Positions 11,396 to 21,431 of a DNA stretch of 64,000 nucleotides are shown here, piece by piece. Location of the stretch: NCBI GenBank assembly GCA_026182355.1, contig JAPFBL010001928.1, forward strand, positions 5,969,501 to 6,033,500, given 5' to 3'. Position numbers and translations under genes: made by a program. The notes beneath the pieces were generated by a model. The model was not told the DNA's origin. It saw only the letters and a list, made by a program, of their open reading frames with translations, and did not search any database. Numbering within the stretch: position 1 is the first letter of the stretch; every line of letters starts with the position of its first letter. The stretch is from Hermatobates lingyangjiaoensis. Its lineage: Eukaryota > Arthropoda > Insecta > Hemiptera > Hermatobatidae.

Positions 11396-11660
11396 GTTAT
11401 ACAAACGTCTCCACACAAATGAAGTTCTTTTATTAAACAGCGACGCGTTTCGAACACCTTGTGTTCATCATCAGGAAGACGCTACAATACCAATTATATT
11501 TAATCAGTTACTAAATCTTTAATTCTCAATTATGAGAATTAAAGACATACCCAAAGGACGTGGTGCTGGAGGGTTCTATAACCATTTTACTTCAGAATGA
11601 GTAAATACCACACACTTACGGATTGCACAACTAATGAGTTAAAACTTCAGAAATAAAAAA
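11396..11660 (-). repeat. H2-type element, single arm, with hammerhead core
   Basis: On the minus strand: CTGATGA (11468-11474), a bulged base, stem II with GAACAC/GTGTTC, GAAA (11448-11451), ACGCGT, then C before the expected cut and GCTG. The core positions are canonical, but stem I is short and interrupted (GCT with an AGC about six bases upstream of CTGATGA). Only one arm is preserved. The tail GAGTAAATACCACA...GGATTGCACAAC at 11600-11640 matches the copy at 45434, which also shares the flanking GTCTCCACACAAATGAAG arm. Confidence 0.65.
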
Positions 11661-12544
11661 CGCTATACAAAAATCTTGAGAACATTTAAGTCAAGAAACT
11701 AACTACTAAGAACTTTAATATGATCCTATGGCAGCTATTATGGTCCTATTGAAGTATAACTAATGCTGTTTATGAGGTGGATAGAGAAAAACAACTGTTA
11801 TAATTTCGTACTGATAAACTTTCAAATTATGTCCTCAAACATTGACATAAATTTAATTTACTATACAACTAAACATAGAGCGTGTGCCTACAAAATACAT
11901 AACCCACAAGCAAGAAAACGTAACAACAGCTCAGTTTTTTTCAACTCTCATCAAATCCTAGGTAGAATTTAAGACGTGTCCTTCAAAATGATATGAGGAA
12001 GGGTCTTGATTGAAGCCCTATAAGCTATTGGAAGCCAATCAAATTCATGATAACGATTATTGTTATTATTATTATTTATTTGCAATATTTTGTGCTTTGT
12101 TTATAATAGCTTATGAAAGAAGTGACAATTAATTGAAAACACTAAATGATAAAACGATACAATTTTAGCATTAAAATGTTAATACTAAATGATGCCGGCC
12201 TAATAATATTGATGCGAAGTGATTATTTTTTTATGTTATATTTTAATGTTTTAGTGTGTTCTCGACTATGCAAAAGACCGCTATAAAAAATTCCACAGTA
12301 AACTCTCAACTCATCCAAACCCACTTGCTCAAAATCTTTCCCAACTAGTAATCCCCACAAACCCCCAAAGACGACTAAAACGACAATGGCCACGTGACTT
12401 TCTGTCACCCTAAAGCTTAAACATAGTTACGGAGTGCCACCAATGGGTGTCCACCCAATTCACGTCACATAATCAAAAAGCTAAAGGAGTAACCCTAAAT
12501 CAAAATTACTTCTAAATACATGAAATTGTAGTCGAAGTATCAAG
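11661..12544. other. unassigned AT-rich sequence
   Basis: Contains an ATT-rich simple stretch at about 12055-12080. No reading frame with protein features was seen. A slightly GC-richer segment at 12290-12460 has no recognisable content. Confidence 0.4.
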
Positions 12545-12574
12545 GAAAAAAAAAAGAAAGACCAGATGAAGTGG

Positions 12575-12735
12575 TGTTGCTAAGCAATCAGTATTCTTTT
12601 TTACTTTACTATAAGTAAAGTATAGTGATTGTGAACAAACTCGATCACCTTTTTTTTGTTTTTTTGATTTGAATTGAATTGTAAGAATATAAAAGTTGTG
12701 GTAGATTTAAAAAAAAAACAGTGTGCTTAGCAACA
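12575..12735. repeat. small inverted-repeat unit holding a family-T end
   Basis: TGTTGCTAAGCA (12575-12586) and its complement TGCTTAGCAACA (12724-12735) flank a 137-bp interior. The interior includes the family-T terminal hairpin ACTTTACTATAAGTAAAGT at 12603-12621, followed by TATAGTGATTGTGAA as in the full T copies. Either a T fragment inserted between arms of another element, or the arms formed around it. No coding content. Confidence 0.6.
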
Positions 12736-12752
12736 CTAAGCTCTTTCTTTAA

Positions 12753-13263
12753 AATATAAAAACACACTAAAACATTGAAATATAACATAAACAAATAATC
12801 TTCGCGTCAATATTTGGTAAGATTGAAGATAATAAAGAAGAGTTAAAATAGAAGAGGGTATACTGAGTGGATAGCGGAGAGGGGGGACACGGTGGTGTGA
12901 TATGGCGTGGCAATGGACACTGGGCAGAGAGAGGGTGACTAATGTTAGTGGCCTGCCGAGACGAAATCTCCCAGCAGAACCTCTTCATTGCACTTGATTA
13001 ATCATGACTCCTGCCACAACACCGCCCACTACACCGCCCAATCCTCTTATTCTGACCACGACCTTAACATTATCAATCTTGCGGATAAACTTTTTTTTCC
13101 TTCACCTACCAGGAATCAGCCTTCAACTTGAGACGCATTAAAGTGTATGAACGACTTCTCCAAGCAATTACGCCATTCCTACAACTCACTTTATTTTTTC
13201 ATAGCATAAAAATCCACTCCTAACAATCATTGCAGAAATGTAACTTATACAAGTTAGCAATTA
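12753..13263. other. GC-richer unassigned sequence
   Basis: The part at 12840-13080 is noticeably richer in GC than its neighbours, with CACCGCCC-type words near 13020-13040. No frame with recognisable protein features. It could be an old element or a regulatory or exon remnant; nothing in the sequence decides. Confidence 0.35.
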
Positions 13264-13296
13264 ATGATCAAACCACAATAAGAAAATGGAAAACAA

Positions 13297-13339
13297 GACT
13301 AAAATCTTTCAACCGTAACAAGCGGTCTTCGTCAGAGTC
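13297..13339 (-). ncRNA. hammerhead ribozyme core, H1, minus strand
   Basis: CTGACGA, stem II and GAAA are intact and stem I GACT/AGTC is intact. Stem III has one change (GATT for GATC), which breaks its self-complementarity, so it is probably weaker than the plus arm. Confidence 0.55.
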
Positions 13340-13374
13340 AAAAACCCAACTGAAACTCATTCAGTTGGGTTTTT

Positions 13375-13417
13375 GACTCTGACGAAGACCGCTTGTTACG
13401 GTTGAAAGATCTTAGTC
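13375..13417 (+). ncRNA. hammerhead ribozyme, family H1
   Basis: Stem I GACU (13375-13378)/AGUC (13414-13417), CUGACGA (13379-13385), stem II 13386-13403, GAAA (13404-13407), stem III AGAUCU, cleavage-site base U at 13413. Identical in every core and stem position to the plus arm of the copy at 9974. Confidence 0.75.
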
Positions 13418-13490
13418 TTGTTTTCCCATTTTCTTATTGTGGTTTGATCATTGATTGTTATTTCACGTGTTTATGTGAAATCTTTTTAAA

Positions 13491-15189
13491 GTTAACAATT
13501 ATATTACATACAAAACAGCTTTTACTATAAATAACACCCAATAGTACTGAACTGTTGACAAATGTATTTCATTGTTTTAACAAATTCTTAAATGCCATAG
13601 ATATCATCGAAAGTAGTGTAACAATATTATACACAAGTAGTATAAAGAAAATTGAGCATGTGAAAATTTTACAATAAACTCCCTCCAAGTAGGGGTACTA
13701 CTTTGGAGGAAAAAAAACGCAATAGCACAAATAAAGTTAAGAAATAAACTGTATATTTCCGTAGAATTAAAAAATACTTACAGTTTTTAAATTGTTTGTT
13801 AAACTTTTGTTCAACATTGACAAAATTGTTTAGTTTTGTTTCAAAAACTGATGACATTTAAAAACTATGGAAATTTGTTTAAACACTGTACTATTTAGAT
13901 TTAAAATGATTTTTTTGAGAAATATAGCCCATGCGGAAATAAACCCAATTCTTTTTCAACAATGTTACATCATGTGCAAAATGTTATCATATTTTATATC
14001 AAAACAAGTACTATTTTCCCCCCTATTTTGAATATATTCCTGGGATATCTTGTAATTAATTGTAAAAGTTTCATGTGTTTCAGATATGAAAAATAACACA
14101 TCAAATTTTGAAGTTTTGTAAACATTAAAATATTGTATCTTCAAAATTTGTCGCTAAAGAGAACAACTCTTAAGTTTCAACTGTAGTCACTTATCTGATT
14201 CAATCACCTCAATTTTGTCAAACTTTTATTATAATTATTAACTCAAAAATAATTAATTAAGTACTAGTTAATAATTTAATATTTAAATGATTCATTACTG
14301 AAAAGATACTATCAATCACATCAATTAAAATGAAATTACAATAAAAAGAATACCATTAAAGGAAATAAGTATTTCTTATGTATTAAGTTCAGTCGTGAAT
14401 TTTAGGAGAGCTTTTTCTGATTTATTATATTTAGAAAGATACTCGCCATTTTACCTGTTTGTATAACCATTAACAATACTCAAGCATTTCCCATTTTTAT
14501 TTATTTAATAAAGGAAATTGAAAATAATTCACGCGAAGAAATATGTATAGTTAATTTATTATCAACTTCCCTAAACATTTTTATATTTTTACAAACACTC
14601 TCAAAAGATTGTTTTATTAACCAAATACCAATATAGTTAATAAAAATTAATTTATCATGAATTTACAAAAAAATTAATTAATTAATTAATAATTAATTTG
14701 TTAATAAATTTACAAACTTGACAATACTTAATTGATACATTCGCAATGTTAAATCAATGTTGCTATATAAAATACACTCCAGAAAGTCCACAATCATAGG
14801 AAATATTCTATGGATTCAGAATCTCTTTAAAAATTATAACTAAAAAAATTTTACTTTATATTTACTTTCTGAAGCAGATATAATTTTAATAATTCAAAAT
14901 TTTCAAACAAACTGATATAATCTGAAGTAAAAAATTAATGGTTTTCCTTTTTTCTTTATTCAATATGTCTTACTTCTTATGCTTGATAGACCATTAAATC
15001 TAAAGTGTTATAATGTTTTTCAATATGTTTGCATTTTCAATTTTTTTTTTCAAAATATCAATAAGTATTAACTATTTTATAATAGTTTTTGTTAGTTTTT
15101 GGGATTGGATTAAATAACTATGAAATACTATGCACTACCTTAAAGTGATATATAATATTATACTACACTGTTTTATATATATTGATAAA
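13491..15189. other. AT-rich sequence, no gene seen
   Basis: Very AT-rich with long A/T runs and a TTAATTAATTAA stretch near 14670-14690. No repeats or coding signals beyond that. Confidence 0.5.
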
Positions 15190-15235
15190 AATATCGACCG
15201 TGGAATAGAAACAAAACTAAAGTTTATCAGCATCA
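15190..15235 (-). repeat. H5 tail fragment
   Basis: Read on the minus strand this gives GATAAACTTTAGTTTTGTTTC, which matches the middle of the H5 copy at 15616-15825 (ATAAACTTTAGTTTTTCTAT) and the copy near 62260. A short detached piece with no arm. Confidence 0.5.
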
Positions 15236-15615
15236 GTTATCCTTTAATTATAGAAGTGACATTTCAAATTTAAATAATATTTATTCGGGTGTGTTAAGTT
15301 AAACACTTTTGATCAATGAAAATTTGTTTTACTGACTTTTTGGTAGTCTGGTGAAATTTGGTTACCTTGCTTGTTTATTTTAGTTCAGTGTCACGTGTTC
15401 ATTCAAACTAGACAGTTGTTGTTGAAATTCAAAGACTATTTTTCTTTGCAAAAAAATTGGTATTGTAATAATTAGTTTTTCAAATTTATACTTGTGTAAA
15501 TTATCTCATTGACCTATTACCAAAATTTCCATTGTAATTTCTTAATTGTAACTAACTGCACTTTTTTTGTATGTTTCATTTTTGAATGACTGAATTATTT
15601 CTTTCCTCTGATTTG

Positions 15616-15825
15616 TAGGCCTGTGAAAAAGGTTTTAAATAAAAACCGAATCGTTGGCATTGAGAGTTTGATTTGAACCTGAAGATCTGACCACGTCCCG
15701 ATAAACTTTAGTTTTTCTATATATATAGGTGTGTTCTCTAATCGGGGTTCGGTCAATTTTCCAGGATAAAAAATCAAACTCTCGTTGCCAACGTTTCGGT
15801 TTTATTTAAAACCTTTTTCATAGGC
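15616..15825. repeat. palindromic element, family H5
   Basis: Arms at 15616-15674 and 15771-15825 are inverted copies (TAGGC...GAAAAAGGTTTTAAAT... against ...ATTTAAAACCTTTTTCATAGGC). Between them lies a unique centre with GATAAACTTTAG and the GTGTGTTCTCTAATCGGGG segment seen again at 15981. Each arm resembles a hammerhead (TATGAA, a GGTTTT/AAAACC stem, CGAAACG) but lacks the canonical CUGANGA box and the U before the cut, so cleavage is not predicted. Confidence 0.7.
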
Positions 15826-15945
15826 AGAAGTAAGAATTTTTTAACTAAGAAAATGAAATTTACATTATTTAAAGGAACAACGATGTTAGCCGGACAAAAC
15901 CTTCGACTAGACTAATAAGATAACATTACAAAATGAACATTACAA

Positions 15946-16082
15946 ATATTATTGAATCTGTTATATATATATATATATATATAGGTGTGTTCTCTAATCG
16001 GGGTTCGGTCAATTATTATTGACTGAACCCCGATTAGAGAACACACCTATTCTATCAAACGGTCAATATATTATTGAATCTG
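15946..16082. mobile_element. hairpin element with (TA)n edge and 15-bp target duplication
   Basis: ATATTATTGAATCTG occurs at 15946-15960 and 16068-16082. Between them are a (TA)n tract (15962-15980), a 33-bp-arm palindrome (15981-16050, TAGGTGTGTTCTCTAATCGG and its complement) and a short tail with ACGGTCAAT. If the duplicated 15-mer is a target-site duplication, the (TA)n tract arrived with the element. A local duplication by slippage is the alternative. Confidence 0.65.

Positions 16083-16084
<2 letters not shown>

Positions 16085-16126
<42 letters not shown>
16085..16126. repeat. (TA)n microsatellite
   Basis: Uninterrupted TA repeat directly left of the H4 palindrome. Confidence 0.95.
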
Positions 16127-16128
<2 letters not shown>

Positions 16129-16177
16129 TTCAATATAAACAAAGAAACATAGAGAAATCAGAAGAACACACTTACAG

Positions 16178-16211
16178 TCTCTAATTTTCGGTTTGAACCG
16201 TCTTCAGGAGA
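16178..16211 (-). ncRNA. hammerhead ribozyme, H4, minus strand
   Basis: Mirror of the plus-arm ribozyme: UCUC/GAGA stem I, CUGAAGA (complement of 16201-16207), GGU/ACC stem II, GAAA, AAUU, then A. All core positions are kept. Confidence 0.65.
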
Positions 16212-16298
16212 GATAAGAGAGGGAAACCAAGCGCACTGGATCAGAGACGGTTGGAGACCCAGTTGGAGATCCAGTGCGCTTGGTTTCCCTCTCTTATC

Positions 16299-16332
16299 TC
16301 TCCTGAAGACGGTTCAAACCGAAAATTAGAGA
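16299..16332 (+). ncRNA. hammerhead ribozyme, family H4
   Basis: Stem I UCUC (16299-16302)/GAGA (16329-16332); CUGAAGA (16303-16309); one extra C at 16310; stem II GGU/ACC with a UCAA loop (16311-16320); GAAA (16321-16324); stem III AAUU (16324-16327), self-complementary without loop; cleavage-site base A at 16328. Stem III is only two pairs, so single-molecule activity should be low and a dimer is likely. A is permitted at the cut but less usual than C. Confidence 0.65.
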
Positions 16333-16423
16333 CTGTAAGTGTGTTCTTCTGATTTCTCTATGTTTCTTTGTTTATATTGAACTATATTTGTCCGTTTTGG
16401 ATCGTATTTCCAACGAAAAAAAG

Positions 16424-16447
16424 TGTATATATATATATATATATATA
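16424..16447. repeat. (TA)n microsatellite
   Basis: TA repeat at the tail side of the H4 element. Confidence 0.95.
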
Positions 16448-18975
16448 ACAGTATTCTGAATACATTTGAATAATGCAAAGCTATTAACATCATTAGGTCA
16501 TGTGATAAAGTGTTTAAGTAGCGAAAAGTTTTTGGCATTCAAATAAACCTCCTTCATCTTTAAATATTACTTTATGTAATCTTAGATCAAATTATGAACA
16601 TATTTTGAAGTAGTAATACGAATAAGTTTAGTTAGGTTTAACAATGTTGTCACGTTCAATGTTATTAAAATATTTAAAGGTTGAATACACAATTTGTTAA
16701 CTTGAAGTAGGTAGTTGGTGTCTGAGAATGAAGAACAAAAGCACACTTACAACGACACGTGTCTTCAACACGAGGCACATGCGGGTGGAAACTGAAGACA
16801 TATCCCTTAACAGAAACCTGCCCGACCTACTAACTCTCTCAGGCCAATTCAGCCCACTGACCTCCTCTAACATCCTCTATATATATTATCTTAAACAACA
16901 AATTGCCTCTTCCTTAATGAAAAAATACTCCTCTACTTTATAACTCTCCGGAACATATTTCAACAAGTATACATTGACTCACACTTTTTCAAACAGTCGC
17001 TTATTTTTTTAATCACATTACAGTAATTTAAAAACTAAAATAATATTAAAAAACACAAATCTTGACATTTATGAATGATTTTTTAAAACATAGTTTTTAA
17101 ATTAAATTTAGAATTTTAATTACTTTGAATAAACACATTCTACTTTTTTGCATGACTTCTGGTAAATTTTTCAATATTCTCGCTGCTGTTTAATACCGAT
17201 CATACTTTCTACTGTCATTCTTACTTGCTGACTGACAGTTGCATTCTCTTGTTAAGGAAAATATCTGTTAGTTGACTACAAAAACTTTATTTTACTTTAG
17301 TCTGAAGATGAACTACGTTTGATGTTGAAAGCTTCTTAATCTGTACTTTAATTTGTTGTAAGTTTTTTATGGTTAACTGTATTTCTTTAGGTCTTGTTAT
17401 TAAGTGTTTTCGTTTGTAAAACTGATATTCTTTTCTAAACCTCTAGTCATACTGGACATACTATGCAGTATGTCTCTTGGACCGATGATTTGGGAGCTAA
17501 TCCTCACTATAAAGTCGTTTGAAATCTACAGCAGACCAGCTTAAAAGTGTACTACTGAGTACTTTAACATAAGATCTACTTGATTAAGTAGAATTAAACT
17601 CAACAAGTTACAAAAATAAAAGAAATTATATATTACATATTCCAGAAGAGAAGTTAAGCAATTTACATCAGAAAATAAAATTATTATTTGCAAAAGTTAT
17701 TCTCAAGTTGAAAAATGATCATAAGCCACACACGATATAATTAACTTGATTATTGTATGCTTTTATATTGTAGAGGAAGAGAATAATTAACCAATTTCTC
17801 TTTCATGAAGCATAAAATGTCAGACAGAGGTAGATTAAAAACGGGATTTTACAAAAACTAATCAGTCTCTTATTTATATTACTAAATATTTATGTTTTTT
17901 TAATTTACTAAATAACTTCTATTATTTTTTATCTTATTGTATTATTAAAAATTATATATGATTATTTTTTCTGTCTCACCTTATAGCAAGTATTAGACAA
18001 AAACCCTAACTATTTTTATAGTTCATATGGTGCTGAACAAACCAAACTTACAATTAGACAAATGAAAAAAACAATTTATATGAGTAAACAATTTATATTA
18101 ACTCTCTCATATAATGGATATAACAAAGAATAAACATTTTTTACCACTTAACATGGTTTTGATAATTTTGTCATAGCCATGTCTCGACAAAACTTTCGAT
18201 TATTCTAAGGTATAAATATAAGTGTTTGTGCATATTTTATATCAACTTTTTTTTGCTATATTTCAAATGTTTTTTATACATACGTTACTAACGATTTACA
18301 TGTTTGTTCCCTTTAACTTCTAAATAATGTAAAGTTAACACATTATTTCTACTGTTCATTTGTTGAAATATATTGTTTGTTGGATAATATAAAAAAGAAA
18401 CCCTTTAATATCAAATGTTTTTTTATATAATATCACAGGTTATTGAAAACAATTTCTAGCTGGCTAATATAATATGTATTGAAGTCAGAACTATAATATA
18501 AATTGCATAGTATAACTGAAATGATCTCAGATGAAGGAACAATGTTGTATAAAATATTATCAAATCTTCATTAACTAAATTTAACTGATCAAACACCGTA
18601 AGCATTGCAACTATCATCAAAGAAAACATACATACTAATGGCACATAAACAATAATGGATTATTCAAAGTATGATCAGTAATAAAGTTTATTTTTTCCTA
18701 AACTTGCTGATTCACCATGACTTTCCCAGCCCTTTGTTCCATTCGTCTCCAGCTTTGCACTTTGGACTACACTATTAACTTCCAAACCTTTAAGTGTTAT
18801 GCCATATGTCTGACCTTCATTCAAATGTGGCTAAAGAGGACGTGATATTTTGATTAAAAATCTTTTTTTTTTTTCTGAGTTTTTGAGAAAGTTAGAAAAG
18901 GTGCCTGGAAATGTAACCAGAACCCAGATTTTTACAATAAATTTAATGAAGTGTGTATGAGGACACATTTGAATC
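16448..18975. other. AT-rich sequence with one degenerate hammerhead-like core
   Basis: No gene recognised. At 17302-17334 on the plus strand there is CTGAAGA, an AAC/GTT stem, GAAA and AGCTT, like a Penelope-type hammerhead, but no stem I closes it. The rest is AT-rich with many stops. A GC-richer patch at 18710-18790 has no recognisable content. Confidence 0.45.
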
Positions 18976-18976
18976 T

Positions 18977-18979
<3 letters not shown>

Positions 18980-19033
<54 letters not shown>

Positions 19034-19269
19034 AATTCAAAACGAAGGAAACACACAGAAAGACACAGACATAATTCACATCGATATTTCGACCATCGTC
19101 GTCATCAGGAGTACCGCCCTGTCTTCCTGCGGGACTCTTCGCTCTTCGCACCTCCTGATGACGACGATGGTCGAAATATCGATGTGAGTTATATCTGTGT
19201 CTTTCTGTGTGTTTCCTTCGTTTTGAATTTTTTTTCATTTTAAAAAAGTCCGCTGGACCGTTTCTTTTA

Positions 19270-19325
<56 letters not shown>
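18980..19325. repeat. palindromic element, family H3, between (TA)n tracts
   Basis: (TA)n at 18980-19027, inverted arms at about 19029-19108 and 19152-19233, a tail with GTCCGCTGGACCGTTTCTT at 19248-19266, then (TA)n at 19273-19325. The arms carry CTGATGA, an extra C, a GAC/GTC stem, GAAA and a self-complementary ATATCGATGT (one G-T pair). The next base is G in both arms, which is not permitted at the hammerhead cleavage site, and stem I is poor. It is hammerhead-like but not predicted to cleave in the usual way. Confidence 0.75.
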
Positions 19326-19328
<3 letters not shown>

Positions 19329-20123
19329 AAAATATTCGAAGCAGTTCTTCCTTTAGATTTACATTACTGAAAATAATACCAAACTTCGTCTTAAAAAACT
19401 TCTCAATTTTAGCATTAGTTTATTTAAATCTAAATTAACGTTACCGATTAGCATTAACAAGAATCTGTCCATTGACTCATGGGCCTTTGATTCTATGTCC
19501 AATTGTCATCCCAGTGCTCAGTGATGTGTTGGGAATATTAATTACATATTAAGGTTATCTGCAACTATACAGCACGCATTAAAACTACTACCCTTGGAGG
19601 TTGTATTGAGCATTTTAATAACATTGCGAGATAATTGATTAGCTATACAAGCGAATAACTATTTAATTTTCAGCTTCAATAATAAGAAAAAATGTAAATG
19701 GAAAAATAAAACCCTTGTAGAGGAATGTATTTTAAACATTATCTTCTTTCTATTTGCATAAAGTATCAGAATAGTTTTAGCAGGACTTACATAGAGTTCT
19801 TTTTTTACCTATCTTTCAAAAATTTAGGGAGTATGTTGATATTAAATCTAAATTTAATACCATCTATTATGACATTTCTTATATTGTCAATTTATTTTCC
19901 TATCACTTAGTATAGTAAATTTGATTATTTGTGTGTATTTAATTTGTTTATTATAGAGAATTCAGTAGGACATCAATAACTAATCCCCACAATAGTGGTA
20001 TCAGAAAATCCAATTTTGCAATTTCTGTGGTAGATCAATACTTACATTAATTATGCCTGCATTGGATTGTTGCATTCCATTGGATAATTCTTGGATTAAT
20101 ACATCTGTATGTATGAGTCCTAA
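19326..20123 (-). other. possible LINE remnant and AT-rich sequence
   Basis: Lies downstream, on the minus strand, of the reverse transcriptase relic at 20124-20191. Minus-strand fragments such as GIS near 20000 could be the decayed GVPQGS region, but this is weak. No continuous frame. Confidence 0.3.
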
Positions 20124-20191
20124 TTTAATGGGTTCCAGGGCATGATATCAAAAGCCTTTTCCATAGATATAAAGCAGTCATTAATGATACC
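20124..20191 (-). pseudogene. LINE reverse transcriptase fragment
   Basis: On the minus strand this reads GIINDCFISMEKAFDIMPWN. It matches the catalytic-motif A neighbourhood of LINE reverse transcriptases (hydrophobic residues, D or E, KAFD, then W), where the aspartate of AFD is catalytic. The residue normally D before x-KAFD reads as M-E here. Frames break on both sides. An old relic, independent of the RNase H LINE at 20571-21431 as far as I can tell, although the strand is the same. Confidence 0.45.
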
Positions 20192-20570
20192 TTTAATAAT
20201 TACATTCGTTTTTTATTTTATCATCCAGCATTTTTTTGAATAGCCACTTTTAAATTCCCTTCCCTTTGAACATTGACCCTAAAAAAATGCTAATTAACCA
20301 ATAACTAATATTGCTACTAAAAATAAAACATAATAGTTGTATTTTTCAGTGTAATATTACTCGTCTAATATATAAACAACATGAACTTTTGTAGTAAAAT
20401 AATATATAAAAAGAAATGTCTAATTCACTCAATTACGTAAGAAGTAGTTAAAATTAGTATCCGTTTAATAGTAATAAAGTAATAAATAAGTAATAATAAA
20501 TAAATAAGTATAGTAAGTATAGTATAGTAAGTAATAAATAGTAATAGTAGTAAATAGTAATAAAGAGTTA
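20192..20570. other. AT-rich sequence with TAA/TAG-type microsatellite
   Basis: 20461-20565 is a degenerate tandem run of TAATAA, TAAG and TAGTAA words directly beyond the LINE poly(A) tract. It probably grew from that tract. Nothing coding. Confidence 0.6.
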
Positions 20571-21431
20571 ATTTTTTTTTTTTTTTTTTTATTGTCAGAG
20601 AAGAGCATGCTCCACCCGAAGGCACCACACGCATCAAAATCTTCAATGCTACACAACAATCTCCATCATGCTATGCAAATACAGCTTAAACAACAACAAA
20701 ATAACCACAATGACAACAGAGCAATTGCCATCAGAGCACACAGATAATACAGGCTATCATAATCAACCCAGTAAATTAAAATATTTGTTAACCACTTCCC
20801 CGATGGCACCGACTAGGCCCTCCTCCAACAAAGCTGCAATCTGCGGGGGCCACGCACCTCCGGCAGTCACCACTTTTCTCTCCATCCTACTCCTCTCTGA
20901 GTTTAACTCAACGCAGTCGAACAGGAGGTGTTGAACTGTTTGAGGTGACCTACCGTCACAGCTACACCCTGGAGAGTTGACAAGTTTCAGGCGGTGGAGA
21001 TAGTGGCCAAATCTCCCATGCCCTGTTAGAAACTGGGTCAGTCTCCAGTCCACTTTGAGGTTCTTTTTCTTTCTCTGACTGACAGATGGTAGAAATCTTT
21101 TTGTAAGTTGAGCATTGGTCGCCTCTTCCCACAACTTCTGCCAGCACTCCATGCTACGTTCATGGGCCCACTGCTTGAGGGCAGTGTTTGGCATGTGAGA
21201 GTAGATTGGCTCTGTATTTATCTGTTGGGCCGCCCTTTTGGCCAGCTGGTCAGCCAACTCGTTCCCTTCTATACCAATGTGGCTCTTGACCCAGGTAAAA
21301 TAAACTGTTGCCCTTGCTTTTAAACTGTCCAGTTTTTGTCTTATTAAGTTTATCAAAGGTGAATGATTTTTGTTGCCCTGTAGACATTCTAGAGTAATCC
21401 TGCTATCTGTGTTTATACGGACAATAAAGAG
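20571..21431 (-). mobile_element. 5'-truncated LINE, copy 1
   Basis: Contains the 3' end of a LINE: the RNase H and Cys-motif coding end, about 170 bases of 3' UTR, and a poly(A) tail seen as a T-run at 20572-20590. The 3' part (20571 to about 21060) is nearly identical to copy 2 at 26273-26783 on the other strand. The upstream boundary is taken where the readable frame ends near 21431; the flanking ATAAAGAGTTAAT there also occurs at 20561, as AAAGAGTTAAT, suggesting a target duplication. Confidence 0.8.
20763..21431 (-). pseudogene. LINE ORF2 C-terminus: RNase H plus Cys motif
   Basis: The frame reads from about 21431 down to TGA at 20763, some 220 codons. It starts inside an RNase H domain at INTDSRITL (the conserved TDS aspartate region) and continues through TWVKSHIGIEGNELADQLAK, which contains the last catalytic aspartate. 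A C-terminal region follows with a CxC...H...C zinc-like motif (CSCDGRSPQTVQHLLFDC) and ends in YFNLLG. RNase H removes the RNA strand during target-primed reverse transcription. The domain order resembles I/R1/Jockey-group LINEs. The reverse transcriptase and endonuclease parts are missing, so this copy cannot move. No stop interrupts the remaining part, so it is fairly young. Confidence 0.85.

Larger units (their letters stand above)
13264..13490. repeat. palindromic element, family H1, complete copy
   Basis: Same arms as the copy at 9974, meeting near 13358 with a small extra stem CCCAACTGAA/TTCAGTTGGG at the centre. GATC ends lie at 13266 and 13446. The tail with TTATTTCACGTGTTTATGTGAAA follows at 13450-13487, on the opposite side from the copy at 9974. 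Unlike that copy it has no (TA)n flanks. Both arms carry a hammerhead core. Confidence 0.85.
16127..16409. repeat. palindromic element, family H4, with tail
   Basis: Arms of about 120 bases (16127-16247 and 16265-16383) are nearly perfect inverted copies, from AGTTCAATATAAACAAAG to its complement. A single-copy tail with GTCCGTTTTGGATCGTATTT lies at 16390-16409, and a further (TA)n tract at 16424-16447. Each arm carries a hammerhead core. No protein is encoded. The arms look young because they hardly differ. Confidence 0.85.

Noticed and set aside
11262..11522. 86-codon plus-strand open frame
   Set aside because: It runs through the H2 arm and the antisense of its hammerhead core, so the frame is a by-product of the repeat.
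12767..12988. 73-codon minus-strand frame in the GC-richer patch
   Set aside because: Proline-rich by composition, with no signal peptide, domain or conserved pattern.
18831..19238. 135-codon minus-strand frame with a charged N-terminus
   Set aside because: It spans the H3 palindrome and a (TA)n tract (YIYIYI run). Not a protein gene.
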